From: an uncultured Erysipelotrichaceae bacterium
GTDB taxonomy: Bacteria; Bacillota_I; Bacilli_A; RFN20; CAG-826
Assembly: GCA_900314865.1 (NCBI GenBank)
Contig: OMWW01000008.1
Coordinates: 1-64,000, forward strand
DNA: 64,000 nucleotides
Reading direction: 5' to 3'
Positions 26,637 to 36,471 of the stretch are shown here, one piece after another. How positions within the stretch are numbered: the first letter of the stretch is position 1; each line of letters begins with the position of its first letter. A program made the position numbers and the translations under genes. The notes under the pieces are model-generated. The model had not been told where the DNA came from. It saw nothing but the letters and a program-made list of their open reading frames with translations, and ran no database searches.

Positions 26637-27356
26637 ATGAAAATCATTATTTTAAGTAAAACGCCATACAAAGAAAAAGACCTTATTTTTAATGCGATTA
26701 GCGAAGATAAGTTCTTTTCATTTCGTGGAAGAGGTGTGCTAGACAACAAATCTCCACATGTATGGCTCAACAACGATTTAACTATCGCTGATATCGAAGT
26801 CGGCGAAGATAAAAGGTCAAAGTACCTAACTTTGAAAGAAGCAAAACCAATCCTGTCTCCAATGTTTGCGGTTGGTGACTTATATAAGATGTATGCAATC
26901 GGAGCCATTGCTCAAGTGGTTAATAAGACTCTTGAAGACAACGAAAAAAGCAGAGCTTTCTCTACAATCGAAAGCGCGATTAATGCTTTAAAAGAAGGAA
27001 GAGATTTCCAAATGGTGGTTTTGATATTTTTGGCTAGAATGCTAGCTTTATGCGGGTCAGCATTTAATGTTGATAGTTGCGTTGGCTGTGGCTCGACAAA
27101 AGACGTTGTGGCATTCTCTTTTGTAGAAGGTGGTTTCATTTGCCGCAATTGCTTATCTCCGGATGACAATTATCCAAAACTGAACAATAATCAATTAAAA
27201 TTGATTAGATACATATTCAAAGCTCCAGATTTTAAATGTGTCGGTGCTGATATGTTCAATAAAGAAGATAAGAATGTTCTTTTAGAACACTTACGTCTTT
27301 ATTTCTTTGACAATATCGGTGTTTCTGTTGATTCTATTTCGAAATTAATCTATTAA
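26637..27356 (+). CDS. recO: DNA repair protein RecO
   Basis: RecO loads RecA onto SSB-coated single-stranded DNA with RecR. The 239-residue protein has an N-terminal OB fold (MKIIILSKTPYKEKDLIFNAISEDKFFSFRGRGV), a helical middle and a zinc-finger (CVGCGSTKDVVAFSFVEGGFICRNC). Position directly after era is typical. The ATG is separated from the era stop by two bases. Confidence 0.94.
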   Translation: MKIIILSKTPYKEKDLIFNAISEDKFFSFRGRGVLDNKSPHVWLNNDLTIADIEVGEDKRSKYLTLKEAKPILSPMFAVGDLYKMYAIGAIAQVVNKTLEDNEKSRAFSTIESAINALKEGRDFQMVVLIFLARMLALCGSAFNVDSCVGCGSTKDVVAFSFVEGGFICRNCLSPDDNYPKLNNNQLKLIRYIFKAPDFKCVGADMFNKEDKNVLLEHLRLYFFDNIGVSVDSISKLIY

Positions 27357-27381
27357 ATATAAAAAATACACTAATAAATGG

Positions 27382-27410
27382 TTGACAATATTCCTTTGTG
27401 CTCATATAGT
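27382..27410 (+). promoter_or_regulatory. glyQS promoter
   Basis: TTGACA (27382-27387) and TATAGT (27405-27410), spacer 17. The leader is only about 25 bases to the start codon, too short for a T-box, so GlyRS is not T-box controlled here. Confidence 0.75.
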
Positions 27411-27442
27411 TTTTCCTGTACGCAATTTTGGAGGTATTTCAC

Positions 27443-28816
27443 ATGAGTGAATACAGTTTTGATAAATTATGTAGCCACTTTATTTCATCCGGTTATTATT
27501 TTCAAGGTAGTGAAATCTATGGTGGATTATCTAATACTTGGGACTATGGACCATTAGGTAGTGAGATTAAAAACAACATCAGAAAGATGTGGTGGAAGAA
27601 GTTTGTTCAAGAAAGTCCTACTAATGTAGGAATTGATGCAGCAATCTTAATGAACCCAAAAGTTTGGGAAGCTACAGGACACGTTCAAACATTCAACGAT
27701 CCATTAATCGATTGTAAGAAATGCAAACAACGTTTTAGAGCTGATCAATTAATTGAAGGAGCTGATCCAAATGCTCCAGTAACCTCAATGACAAACGATC
27801 AAATGATGGATTACATTCGTTCTCATCATATCGCTTGCCCAAACTGTGGTGCTGAAGATTTTACTGATATCCGTCAATTCAATATGATGTTTAAAACACA
27901 TATTGGTGTTACTGAAGATAGCAAATCAACCGTCTATCTTAGACCAGAAACCGCTCAAGGTGTCTTTGTTAACTTTAAAAACGTTATTAGAACCACAAGA
28001 AGAAAATTGCCAATCGGTATTTGTAATACCGGTAAGGCTTTTAGAAACGAGATTACTCCTGGTCAAATGACATTCAGAACTCGTGAATTTGATCAAATGG
28101 AAATGGAATTTTTCTGTAAACCAGGAACTGACCTTGAATGGTTTGCGCACTGGAAGAAGCAATGCTTACAATTCATCAATGACTTAGGCATTAGTGATGA
28201 TAAATTACGTTATCGTGATCATGACCCAGAAGAACTTGCTTTCTACTCGAAAGCAACAACAGATATCGAATTCTTATTCCCATTCGGTTGGGGTGAAGTT
28301 TGGGGAATCGCTGACAGAACTGATTATGATTTAAAACGTCATATGGCCTATAGTGGTGAGTCTTTAGAGTACCTTGACCCAGAAACAAACGAAAAGTTTG
28401 TTCCATATTGTATTGAACCATCTGTTGGTTTGGATCGTTTAGTTCTTATGTGCTTATGCAATGCCTACGATGAAGAAAAAGTTGGAGAAGACGATACTCG
28501 TATCGTCATGCATTTATCTCCATATATTGCTCCTATTAAAGCCGCAATTCTTCCATTAAGCAAGAAGCTTGAAGAAAAGGCCAGAGAACTTGAAACTATT
28601 CTTTCTAAATACTTCCCAGTTTTATATGACGATACTGGAAGTATCGGTAAGAGATATCGTCGTCAAGACGCAGTCGGAACTCCATTCTGTATTACGGTTG
28701 ACTTCCAAACAATGGATGATAACGAAGTTACAGTTAGAGATAGAGACACTATGCAACAAGTTAGAATGCCTATTACTGAACTTGTTAAATACTTATCTGT
28801 CAAATTATTCTATTAG
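27443..28816 (+). CDS. glyS: Glycyl-tRNA synthetase, single-subunit class II type
   Basis: This is the one-chain (alpha2) GlyRS, not the bacterial alpha2beta2 GlyQ/GlyS type. The 457-residue protein shows [12 protein letters not shown], a zinc-like CKKC...CPNCG insertion, motif 2 ([25 protein letters not shown]), motif 3 (SVGLDRL) and the anticodon-binding domain near the end ([26 protein letters not shown]). ATG 27443 follows GGAGG (27431-27435); an in-frame TTG at 27428 lies in front of that ribosome site. Its TAG stop is part of repeat array B. Confidence 0.97.
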   Translation: MSEYSFDKLCSHFISSGYYFQGSEIYGGLSNTWDYGPLGSEIKNNIRKMWWKKFVQESPTNVGIDAAILMNPKVWEATGHVQTFNDPLIDCKKCKQRFRADQLIEGADPNAPVTSMTNDQMMDYIRSHHIACPNCGAEDFTDIRQFNMMFKTHIGVTEDSKSTVYLRPETAQGVFVNFKNVIRTTRRKLPIGICNTGKAFRNEITPGQMTFRTREFDQMEMEFFCKPGTDLEWFAHWKKQCLQFINDLGISDDKLRYRDHDPEELAFYSKATTDIEFLFPFGWGEVWGIADRTDYDLKRHMAYSGESLEYLDPETNEKFVPYCIEPSVGLDRLVLMCLCNAYDEEKVGEDDTRIVMHLSPYIAPIKAAILPLSKKLEEKARELETILSKYFPVLYDDTGSIGKRYRRQDAVGTPFCITVDFQTMDDNEVTVRDRDTMQQVRMPITELVKYLSVKLFY

Positions 28817-28841
28817 TATAAAAATAGTAGTAAATTAGTAT
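28814..28841 (+). repeat. TTAGTA array B (exact 11 bp period)
   Basis: AGTA cores at 28815, 28826 and 28837, exactly 11 bases apart, in AT-rich context (TTAGTATA, ATAGTAGT, TTAGTATA). The first core contains the glyQS TAG stop; the last ends five bases before the probable dnaG -10 TATAAA (28845-28850), so a bound protein would cover its -35 region. Confidence 0.7.
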
Positions 28842-28859
28842 ATTTATAAATTAATTTAT

Positions 28860-30653
28860 ATGGCGAATAACAATTCACTAGCGCAAGATTTAATTAAGCA
28901 TGCGGATATTGTTAAAGTAGTCGAGTCATACATCCCTTTGATTAAACAAGGCAAGAACTATAAGTGTGTATGCCCGTTCCACGATGACACAAATCCTTCT
29001 TTAACTGTGTCTCCAGAAAAACAATTCTTCAAATGCTTTGTCTGTGGCACTGGTGGTAACGCTATTGGTTTTATTCAAAAATATGAACACATTTCCTTTC
29101 AGGAAGCAATGCGTAAACTTGCGGATTTGGTCGATTACCATCCAGCAGGATTAGAGAAAGTTAACACTCATGTAAAAGTCGATGCTCGAAGAGAAGAACT
29201 TCTTAAGTGTTTACACGATTTGAACCTTTATTATCAATTTGCACTCAATACTCCTGAAGGCAAAGAGGGGCTTGACTATTTTGAAAAACGTAACCTTGAT
29301 GTTTCTTCAAGAAACAAATACAAACTTGGTTACGCTCCTAAAGATGGAAAAGCGACGATTGAGTTTTTACAAAAGAAAGGTCATTCTTTGAAGACTATCG
29401 AAGATACTGGTGTCTGCAAAATGATATCTACAGGCCTTTATCGCGATATGAACGAAGGAAGAGTGACTTTCCCAATTTGTGATATTGATGGCAATGTAAT
29501 CGGATTTAGCGCTAGAAGGCTCCAAAATGATGACACTGCTAAATATATGAATACGCCTGAAACATATTTGTTTCATAAGACCAACAACTTATATAACATC
29601 CACATCGCTAAGGATGCAGCTAGATTAAAGGGATATATCTACGTTTGTGAAGGCTTTATGGATGTATACGCATTAGGAAAGATTGGAATAGACGCCGCTG
29701 TGGCGATTATGGGAACCGCCTTAACAGCAGAACATATTCAAATTCTGAGAAGTCTTAATGTTGAAATTAGACTCTGTCTAGATGGTGACCTTCCAGGACA
29801 ATCGGCAATGATGAAAATCGCCAAGAACCTCGCTAGTAGCGGGCTCAACTTCAGAATTGTTGATAATCAAGGAAGCGATCGCGACCCAGACGAGATTCTT
29901 AACGAAGATGGGAAGGTTGCGCTTGAAGAATATCTTAACAAGTTAACGAGTCAAACTGAATTCGCCTTAAATTATTATTTAAGAAGTAATCCATTAAAGA
30001 CCAATGAAGAGAAGAAGACGCTTATTAAAGAGTTCTTACCAATCTTATTAAGACTCACAAGCCAAATTGAATTAGATAGTTATCTAAGGAAGCTCAGTAA
30101 GATTACAGGATTCGATGTGGAATCAATTCGTGATTTGGTTAAAAGGGCAAGAATGAATGCTTTCACAGGAACAGCGCAAGAGAATGCACGCACGATCATG
30201 CAAAACTTCCATCCTGAACGAGAAGCCCTCCAGAAGCTCGTAACTGCGGAACGCGAACTTTTATACCAAATGAGTCAAAACAAAGACGCAGTGGCCTTCT
30301 ACGAGGATAAAATCGGTGGATTCTATGATGATGTCTACCGTCAGATTGCAAATTTCATGATTGAGTACGCTGAAAGCCATGACGAAATGGATCCAAGCGG
30401 AATCATGGTGTTGGTAGAAGATAGTGAAGTTCAAAACAAAGACGAAATTATCAATGACTTAACTTCTCTACTTGTAGAGACTCATCCTAATGATTGCTCA
30501 CAGCAACTCCTCGATAACTTATTAGAGACTATTAATGATGAAAAGAGTCGTATTACCGACGAAGATATCTTAGAGAACTCTCTAGAAGGTAAGAGTGAAT
30601 TAGAACAAGCTCGTATCATCGCCGACTTTAGAAGGCGAAAGATGAAAAAATAA
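28860..30653 (+). CDS. dnaG: DNA primase
   Basis: DnaG synthesises RNA primers at the replication fork. The 597-residue protein has an N-terminal CHC2 zinc site (CVCPFHDDTNPSL...FFKCFVCGTGG), the RNA polymerase/TOPRIM core with VCEGFMDVYAL and LDGDLPGQ, and a C-terminal helicase-interaction region. ATG 28860 has no ribosome site; a TATAAA at 28845-28850 is nine bases upstream, giving a near-leaderless message. rpoD follows, as in most Bacilli. Confidence 0.97.
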   Translation: MANNNSLAQDLIKHADIVKVVESYIPLIKQGKNYKCVCPFHDDTNPSLTVSPEKQFFKCFVCGTGGNAIGFIQKYEHISFQEAMRKLADLVDYHPAGLEKVNTHVKVDARREELLKCLHDLNLYYQFALNTPEGKEGLDYFEKRNLDVSSRNKYKLGYAPKDGKATIEFLQKKGHSLKTIEDTGVCKMISTGLYRDMNEGRVTFPICDIDGNVIGFSARRLQNDDTAKYMNTPETYLFHKTNNLYNIHIAKDAARLKGYIYVCEGFMDVYALGKIGIDAAVAIMGTALTAEHIQILRSLNVEIRLCLDGDLPGQSAMMKIAKNLASSGLNFRIVDNQGSDRDPDEILNEDGKVALEEYLNKLTSQTEFALNYYLRSNPLKTNEEKKTLIKEFLPILLRLTSQIELDSYLRKLSKITGFDVESIRDLVKRARMNAFTGTAQENARTIMQNFHPEREALQKLVTAERELLYQMSQNKDAVAFYEDKIGGFYDDVYRQIANFMIEYAESHDEMDPSGIMVLVEDSEVQNKDEIINDLTSLLVETHPNDCSQQLLDNLLETINDEKSRITDEDILENSLEGKSELEQARIIADFRRRKMKK

Positions 30654-30698
30654 ATTTATTTATAAAGTTGAAAATTGTTGAATAGGGAGAATAAAACA

Positions 30699-31940
30699 AT
30701 GGGAAGACCAAGAAAAGACAGCAGTAATGCACCAGCCAAGAAAGTCGCTAAAAAAAGAGACTCTGAAACCCTTGCCACTTTAGCGGAAATTGAAGCCAAA
30801 CTTCTTAAGAAAGCTAAAAACAATGGCGATAGTTTAGATCAAAGTGACATTTATGATGCTTTGAATAACTATGAACTCGAAGATGATGTTATCGATGATT
30901 TAATTGAATACTTTGCAAAGCAAAAGATTGAAGTTGTTTCTGATGATATCGAAGAAGAGGAAGAGGAAGAAGAAGATTTTGATGAAAGCAAAATGAGTTC
31001 TTTGGAAGATGATGACTTCTTTGAAGAAGATGTCGATGATGAAGAACGTGAAGAAATCGACTTTGATATTGACCACTTAGACGCTGCCATTGGTGGAGAA
31101 GTTAAGATTAATGACTCTGTTAAGATTTATCTTAAAGAAATTGGTAAATATGAACTTCTTAAACCAGAAGAAGAACCAATCCTTGCTGCTAAAATTCTTG
31201 AAGGTGATGAAGAAGCCAAGCAAAGACTTATCAACGCTAACTTACGTTTAGTTGTTAACATCGCTAAACACTATGTTGGTAGAGGTATGCAATTTCTTGA
31301 TTTGATTCAAGAAGGTAACCTTGGCTTAATGAAAGCCGTTGATAAATTCGACTACACAAAGGGATTTAAGTTTTCAACTTATGCTACTTGGTGGATTCGT
31401 CAAGCTATCACAAGAGCGATTGCTGATCAAGCCCGTACCATTCGTATTCCTGTTCACATGGTTGAAACCATCAACAAGATGACAAGAGTTCAACGTCAAC
31501 TTGTTCAAGATTTAGATAGAGACCCAACCGCTGAAGAGATTTCTGAAGCGATGGGTGGAGAATTAACCCCAAAAAGAATTCGTGAAATTCAAAGAATTGC
31601 ATTAGAACCAGTTTCTTTTGAAACTCCAATTGGTGAAGAAGATGATTCACATTTAATCGATTTTATCGAAGATAAAGATAATGAATCTCCAGTTGAATTT
31701 ACAACCAAAGAACTTCTTAAAGAAGAATTAGATTCGATATTGAAAGATTTAACTGATAGAGAAGAAAGAGTGTTAAGACTTCGTTATGGCTTAGACGACA
31801 ACCGTCCAAGAACCTTAGAAGAAGTTGGCAAAGAATTTGGTGTTACACGTGAACGTATTCGTCAAATTGAAGCCAAAGCCATTAAGAAACTTAAACACCC
31901 AACAAGACGTAAAAAATTAGGGGACTATCGTAACTCATAA
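30699..31940 (+). CDS. rpoD: Primary sigma factor RpoD/SigA
   Basis: The housekeeping sigma factor. The 413-residue protein has a basic N-terminus, a long acidic run ([15 protein letters not shown]...[16 protein letters not shown], about residues 85-125), region 1.2, region 2 ([32 protein letters not shown]), region 3 and region 4 ([30 protein letters not shown]). ATG 30699 follows AGGGAG; an earlier in-frame TTG (30675) precedes that site. The near-consensus TTGACA/TATAAT promoters in this window fit this sigma. It overlaps trmK by one base. Confidence 0.98.
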   Translation: MGRPRKDSSNAPAKKVAKKRDSETLATLAEIEAKLLKKAKNNGDSLDQSDIYDALNNYELEDDVIDDLIEYFAKQKIEVVSDDIEEEEEEEEDFDESKMSSLEDDDFFEEDVDDEEREEIDFDIDHLDAAIGGEVKINDSVKIYLKEIGKYELLKPEEEPILAAKILEGDEEAKQRLINANLRLVVNIAKHYVGRGMQFLDLIQEGNLGLMKAVDKFDYTKGFKFSTYATWWIRQAITRAIADQARTIRIPVHMVETINKMTRVQRQLVQDLDRDPTAEEISEAMGGELTPKRIREIQRIALEPVSFETPIGEEDDSHLIDFIEDKDNESPVEFTTKELLKEELDSILKDLTDREERVLRLRYGLDDNRPRTLEEVGKEFGVTRERIRQIEAKAIKKLKHPTRRKKLGDYRNS

Positions 31941-32599
31941 TGAAATTATCCAAGCGTTTACAAGCCATTTATGATATGGTTCCTTCAGGCGTTGCTGCTG
32001 ACGTTGGAAGTGATCATGGGAAATTAATTATTTCCCTCTTTCAAAATGGCATTATTTGTAAAGGCTATGCAATTGAAAATAAGAAAGGACCATACTCTCG
32101 CTTAGTTGCCGCGATTAAAAATAGCGGTGTTGAAGGCAATGTCATTCCTATGCTTTCTGATGGAATTAGTGAACTTCCTATAGATGTAAGCATTGTTATT
32201 ATCGCTGGAATGGGTGGTCAAAACGTTATTGATATTCTTAAAAAGAATCCCTCGAAGTTAAAAAATATTCAAACCCTCATTGTTGACGCACATAATGCGA
32301 TTCCTCAACTAAGAGATCATGTCTGTAAGATGGGTTTTGTTATTGCAGATGAAGATATTGTTTATGAAAAAGGAATCTATTATGAAATAATCAAATTCAA
32401 CGCTGGTGAGGTTGGATATTTAGATGATCCAGACATTGAATTTGGCCCTATTCTTAGAACAGAAAAGTCTTTGACTTTTAAAGAAAAATATCAAACCCGT
32501 ATTTCTGAAATTGATAAACTGTTATCAAACAAAAATATCCCATCAAAGAAAACTGACGAACTTAATTCTGAAAAAGAAAGGATTAGATCTGTTTTATGA
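31940..32599 (+). CDS. trmK: tRNA (adenine22-N1)-methyltransferase TrmK
   Basis: TrmK methylates A22 in tRNA using SAM. The 219-residue protein starts with [29 protein letters not shown], in which ADVGSDHG is the SAM-binding motif, and includes IAGMGGQNVIDIL, a family hallmark. It follows rpoD with a one-base overlap and precedes nif3 with an ATGA overlap, the standard Bacilli order (sigA-yqfN-yqfO). Confidence 0.95.
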   Translation: MKLSKRLQAIYDMVPSGVAADVGSDHGKLIISLFQNGIICKGYAIENKKGPYSRLVAAIKNSGVEGNVIPMLSDGISELPIDVSIVIIAGMGGQNVIDILKKNPSKLKNIQTLIVDAHNAIPQLRDHVCKMGFVIADEDIVYEKGIYYEIIKFNAGEVGYLDDPDIEFGPILRTEKSLTFKEKYQTRISEIDKLLSNKNIPSKKTDELNSEKERIRSVL

Positions 32600-33366
32600 A
32601 CACCAGAAGCTTATTAAACAAGTTAGCGAAGCAATTCCCTAAACGCTACGCCAAGATGAACCATGACTTTGTGGGTTTAATGACTGGCAAGCTTCCAACT
32701 GAAGTTAATAAGGTTTTGCTTTGCTTGGACTGTGATTGGGAAATCTTTCCTCTTATTAAAGAGGAGAAACCAGATTTGGTGTTAACACACCACCCTTTAG
32801 TGTATGGAACTCGCTCTCGTGTTTTTAAAAGAGATCCTAGCAAGAAAGAACTTTGTGATGCCTTAGACAAAATTGGCGTTCCTGTATATAGCATGCACAC
32901 AAATTTTGACACTGGTAAAGGCGGCATGAATGATGTTTTAGCGGAAGCGCTTGGATTAAAAGACATCCAAATAGTTGAAGGCAACATTATGATGAGAGGC
33001 GGCAAACTCCCATCCCCAATGACCGCCGAAGAATTTGCTAAACACGCAAATAAGTGTTTAAACGTTAGTTACTCTTTATTGTTAAATAAAGGAAAGCCAG
33101 TTGTTGAAAGTGCGGCTATTATTGGTGGCGCGGGTAGTTATAATTGGACAATTGCTAAAGAAGCTGGATATGACATCTTTATTTCTGGAGATTGCCCACA
33201 CCATGTTAGAAGAGAAATTATTAACGGCAAATACAATTATTTAGATATGCCTCATGAGATCGAAAAGATATTTGTGCCTGCAATGAAAAAAATCATCCAT
33301 GAAATGGATGATAGTATTCAAATTGTCTGTGTGGACCACGAAAAAGAGCCAAATATTATTCGTTAA
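32596..33366 (+). CDS. Nif3-like dinuclear metal protein (YqfO family)
   Basis: A 256-residue member of the Nif3/YqfO family, sometimes annotated GTP cyclohydrolase I type 2; the physiological reaction is uncertain. Metal-ligand motifs are present: THHPLVYG, MHTNFD, and the C-terminal ISGDCPHHVRREI and LDMPHEIEKIF. It is the short form, lacking the CutA/PII-like insert of B. subtilis YqfO. It is translationally coupled to trmK (ATGA) and overlaps the end of convergent ispH by 11 bases. Confidence 0.93.
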   Translation: MNTRSLLNKLAKQFPKRYAKMNHDFVGLMTGKLPTEVNKVLLCLDCDWEIFPLIKEEKPDLVLTHHPLVYGTRSRVFKRDPSKKELCDALDKIGVPVYSMHTNFDTGKGGMNDVLAEALGLKDIQIVEGNIMMRGGKLPSPMTAEEFAKHANKCLNVSYSLLLNKGKPVVESAAIIGGAGSYNWTIAKEAGYDIFISGDCPHHVRREIINGKYNYLDMPHEIEKIFVPAMKKIIHEMDDSIQIVCVDHEKEPNIIR

Positions 33367-34216
33367 TCAAATAGTTATAAATCTCATCAACAACGTATTG
33401 AGGAGTTGAAGCCCCTGAACCTAAGGCGGCTTTTTTCTTGCCCTTGATATCAATGGCTTTAAGTTCTTCTAAGTTATTAACCATAACAACAAGTGCATTT
33501 TTATAATGTTCTTTTGCAATTTCAAATAATTTATTTGAGTTGCTAGATTTACTATGACCAACAATAACGATAAGATCTGCATCATCTTCAATTTTTAAAA
33601 TGGCTTCTTGTCTTAATCTTGTTGCGTTACAGATTTCGTTTTCAATTCTAGCTTTAGGGAAGTGCTTTAAAATGTCTTCATGATACTTTGAAAGCTCATA
33701 AAAATTTAGTGTTGTTTGATTAATTACAAAAGGAGATTCATCAGTAATAAATTGGTAGTTAATTAGTAGTTTTGTATCATATAATGATACATTTCTAGAA
33801 ACTGATAAAGCAGCGTTTGCCTCTTTATGACCCTTTTGTCCGATATAAATTACTTGATGATTATTTTCAATTTCTCTTTTAATCTTATTGAGATTATCTT
33901 GAACTTTAAAACATGTCGCATCATATGTAACTAACCCCTTGGATTCCGCTAACTTGTCCAATTTGGCGTCATGTCCATGCGCTGTAAAAATTAAAATATC
34001 GCCTTTATTCAGCTTATTTATATTTTCTTCGTCGTTTCCTTCTAGCGTAATGAAACCTTTCTCATTTAAATCATCAATGAGCGTTTGGTTGTGAGCGAGC
34101 ATACCAAGAATATAAATATTCTTATTTGGATAATCTTCTTTGGCTTTTAACGCTAATTTGACTGCCCTAGTAACTCCAGAACAAAATCCTTGTGGTTTGA
34201 TTAATGCGACTTTCAT
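33356..34216 (-). CDS. ispH: 4-hydroxy-3-methylbut-2-enyl diphosphate reductase
   Basis: IspH is the last enzyme of the MEP isoprenoid pathway, an Fe-S reductase making IPP and DMAPP. The 286-residue protein has the three cluster cysteines (GFCSGV near residue 12, DATCFKV, ICNATRLRQEA) and active-site residues in LAHNQTL, FTAHGHDA and VGHSKSSNSNKL. It overlaps nif3 tail to tail. Within the coding sequence, 33743-33768 carries three 11-base-spaced GTA cores like the intergenic arrays. TTATGTTAAC (34221-34230) lies just upstream of its ATG. Confidence 0.97.
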   Translation of the reverse strand: MKVALIKPQGFCSGVTRAVKLALKAKEDYPNKNIYILGMLAHNQTLIDDLNEKGFITLEGNDEENINKLNKGDILIFTAHGHDAKLDKLAESKGLVTYDATCFKVQDNLNKIKREIENNHQVIYIGQKGHKEANAALSVSRNVSLYDTKLLINYQFITDESPFVINQTTLNFYELSKYHEDILKHFPKARIENEICNATRLRQEAILKIEDDADLIVIVGHSKSSNSNKLFEIAKEHYKNALVVMVNNLEELKAIDIKGKKKAALGSGASTPQYVVDEIYNYLINE

Positions 34217-34250
34217 GTATTTATGTTAACATTGTTAAAGGTATAAAAAT

Positions 34251-35135
34251 ATGAAAAATGAAAACATTTATTTAGGAAGTCATGTAGGACTAAGCGCTCC
34301 TGATTTTTATTTAGGCAGTGTTAAAGAGGCGCTTTCTTATGGTGCTAATACTTTTATGTTCTATACAGGTGCCCCTCAAAATAGCTTTAGAAAACCTTTA
34401 TCTGAATTAAAAATTCAGGAAGGAAGAAAACTTATTCATGAATCGGGCATTGATGAGAGTAAATTAATCGTGCATGCCCCTTATATCATTAATGCGGCAA
34501 ATTTCTCTAGGCCAGATTTGTATGAAATGTCTATTAACACAATTGTTAGTGAACTAAGAAGAACCGCTGGCTTTGGTGCTAAGATTTTGGTTCTCCATCC
34601 AGGAAGCCATGTTGGAATGGGTGCGGAAAACGGTATCGTTGCTTTAGCAAAAGCTCTTGATTTAGCGTTCTCAACCGATGGCACTGACGTAAAAATTGCT
34701 ATTGAGACCATGTCAGGAAAAGGACATGAAATTGGAATTACATTCGAACAAGTTAGAGCAATTATCGATAAATGTGAACACAAGGACCGTCTAGGCGTGT
34801 GTTTAGATACATGTCACATAAATGATGCAGGTTATGATATTAAAAACGATTTAGATGGAGTTATCGAATTGTTCGATAAAGTCATTGGACTTGATCGTTT
34901 GTTGGTGGTTCATGTGAACGACACCAAAAATCCTATTGGTGCTCATAAAGATAGACATGAAAACATCGGTTATGGCTATTTAGGGTTCGATGTTCTTAAT
35001 AGAGTTGTCCATCATCCACGTTTAGAAGGCATTCCAATGATTCTAGAAACCCCTTATATAAATGAAAAAGCTCCTTACAAGCAAGAAATAGAAATGCTTA
35101 GGAGCGGTATATATAAAGATAATTGGCGAGATTAG
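34251..35135 (+). CDS. nfo: Endonuclease IV (AP endonuclease)
   Basis: Nfo cleaves DNA at abasic sites in base-excision repair. The 294-residue TIM-barrel protein has the metal-site motifs in order: VHAPYIINAA, LHPGSHVG, IETMSG, LDTCHINDAGYD, HVNDTKNPIGAHKDRHENIGYG and ILETPY. Length is normal. It is divergent from ispH (34-base gap containing TTAACATTGTTAA, a 13-base dyad) and overlaps convergent ispG by four bases. Confidence 0.97.
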   Translation: MKNENIYLGSHVGLSAPDFYLGSVKEALSYGANTFMFYTGAPQNSFRKPLSELKIQEGRKLIHESGIDESKLIVHAPYIINAANFSRPDLYEMSINTIVSELRRTAGFGAKILVLHPGSHVGMGAENGIVALAKALDLAFSTDGTDVKIAIETMSGKGHEIGITFEQVRAIIDKCEHKDRLGVCLDTCHINDAGYDIKNDLDGVIELFDKVIGLDRLLVVHVNDTKNPIGAHKDRHENIGYGYLGFDVLNRVVHHPRLEGIPMILETPYINEKAPYKQEIEMLRSGIYKDNWRD

Positions 35136-36181
35136 AATTTATTTATTTCTTCTACTAAGGCTTCATAAGCTTCGGCTTCTGGAACCTTTTTTATAACTTT
35201 ATCTTTTCTAAAGATAACAAATTCATGTTTTCCACCGGCAATGCCAATGTCAGCGTTTTTAGCTTCGCCTGGTCCATTAACAACACAACCCATAACTGCG
35301 ACGTGAATTGGTTTGTTGATAGTTTCTAAATAACTCATAACCTTACGAGCAAGACTTTCTACATCAACTTGGGTTCTTCCACATGTTGGGCAAGCTACTA
35401 GAGTTGGATAATTTGGATATAATCCACAGTCATGAAGAAGACGTTTGCATGTGATTATTTCATCTTTGACACTTCCAGAGATGGAAATTCTAATTGTGTC
35501 ACCAATTCCATCAAGAAGTAAAGGTGCTAATCCAGCAGAACTTCTAATAACTGCTAAATCTTTAAACCCAGCTTCAGTAATTCCTAAATGTAAAGGATAT
35601 GGGAATGTTTCACTTGCTAATTTATAAGCTGCAACGGTTTCTAATACGTTGCTTCCCTTTAAAGATATGACTATGTCATAAAAACCAAGAGACTCTAAAA
35701 TATCAACATGTTTTTTAGCGGAGGCAACCAACTTTTCTGCTGTATAACTTGTCGAGTAATTATGGATTTCTTTGTCTAACGACCCAGAGTTAACCCCAAT
35801 TCTAATTGGAATATGTTTTTCTTTAGCCATTGAGACAACTTTCTTGATATTTTCAATATCCCCAATGTTTCCTGGGTTGATTCTAATCTTATCAACTCCG
35901 TTTTCCATAGCTAAAAGGGCTAAGCGATAATCAAAATGGATGTCTGCGACCAACGGAATAGAGATTCTCTTTTTGATTTCTTTAATCGCAAGAGCGTCTT
36001 TTTCATCCATCACGGACACACGCATCATTTCAGCGCCTAATCTCGCGCATTCGTTGATTTGTTCACTTACTTCCAAGTAATTTTCGGTTTTGATGTTGCA
36101 CATCGATTGGATGACAACTTTGTTTTGTCCACCGATTAAAATATTACCGACTTTTACTTGTCTTGTTTCACTTCGTTTCAT
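35132..36181 (-). CDS. ispG: 4-hydroxy-3-methylbut-2-en-1-yl diphosphate synthase
   Basis: IspG converts MEcPP to HMBPP in the MEP pathway with a 4Fe-4S cluster. The 349-residue protein begins KRSETRQVKVGNILIGGQNKVVIQSMCN, has the TIM barrel, and ends in the cluster domain with CPTCGRTQVD and GCVVNGPGEAKNADIG. It is the two-domain bacterial form. With ispH and dxs in the window, this supports isoprenoid synthesis through MEP; dxr, ispD, ispE and ispF are not seen here. Confidence 0.97.
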   Translation of the reverse strand: MKRSETRQVKVGNILIGGQNKVVIQSMCNIKTENYLEVSEQINECARLGAEMMRVSVMDEKDALAIKEIKKRISIPLVADIHFDYRLALLAMENGVDKIRINPGNIGDIENIKKVVSMAKEKHIPIRIGVNSGSLDKEIHNYSTSYTAEKLVASAKKHVDILESLGFYDIVISLKGSNVLETVAAYKLASETFPYPLHLGITEAGFKDLAVIRSSAGLAPLLLDGIGDTIRISISGSVKDEIITCKRLLHDCGLYPNYPTLVACPTCGRTQVDVESLARKVMSYLETINKPIHVAVMGCVVNGPGEAKNADIGIAGGKHEFVIFRKDKVIKKVPEAEAYEALVEEINKF

Positions 36182-36277
36182 ACCGATATTATTTTAGCCC
36201 TTAGATTAATAAAAATATACTTTTATTATTTTGTTTGTTATGTTAACATTACATAGCAATTTAAGGAGAAACTATCT

Positions 36278-36442
36278 ATGGCCAAAGAAGAAAGAATCTC
36301 AATCACATTGAAATGTACTGAATGCGGCGAGGAGAATTATCTCACCTCTAAAAATAAAAAGAGCAATCCAGATCGTTTAGAGAAAATGAAATATTGCCCA
36401 CGTTGCCAAAAGAAAACATTACATCGTGAGAAAAAGAAATAG
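36278..36442 (+). CDS. rpmG: 50S ribosomal protein bL33
   Basis: A 54-residue bL33 protein of the large subunit. The translation [20 protein letters not shown]...[21 protein letters not shown] has two CxxC pairs, so it is the zinc-binding (C+) form. AAGGAG lies 8-14 bases before the ATG. In Bacilli rpmG often precedes secE and nusG; those are absent here. A terminator hairpin overlaps its stop codon. Confidence 0.95.
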   Translation: MAKEERISITLKCTECGEENYLTSKNKKSNPDRLEKMKYCPRCQKKTLHREKKK

Positions 36443-36459
36443 GTTATACCTATTTTTTT
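36437..36459 (+). terminator. Terminator of rpmG
   Basis: AAATAGG pairs with CCTATTT around TTATA, continuing into a T-run. The hairpin includes the rpmG TAG stop and ends 12 bases before the next ATG. Confidence 0.75.
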
Positions 36460-36471
36460 CTTATAAAATTT

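Noticed and set aside
27357..27442. T-box riboswitch before glyQS
   Set aside because: The gap is only 86 bases and the leader about 25, with no specifier loop or T-box sequence.
28814..28841. TRAP-type RNA repeats (GAG/UAG triplets) as explanation for the TTAGTA arrays
   Set aside because: TRAP triplets are spaced by 2-3 bases and number about 11. Here there are three units at 11 bases, and array F is antisense to its neighbouring genes.
30869..31090. Serine-rich frame opposite rpoD
   Set aside because: It is the complement of the acidic Glu/Asp codons of sigma region 1 and is not a gene.
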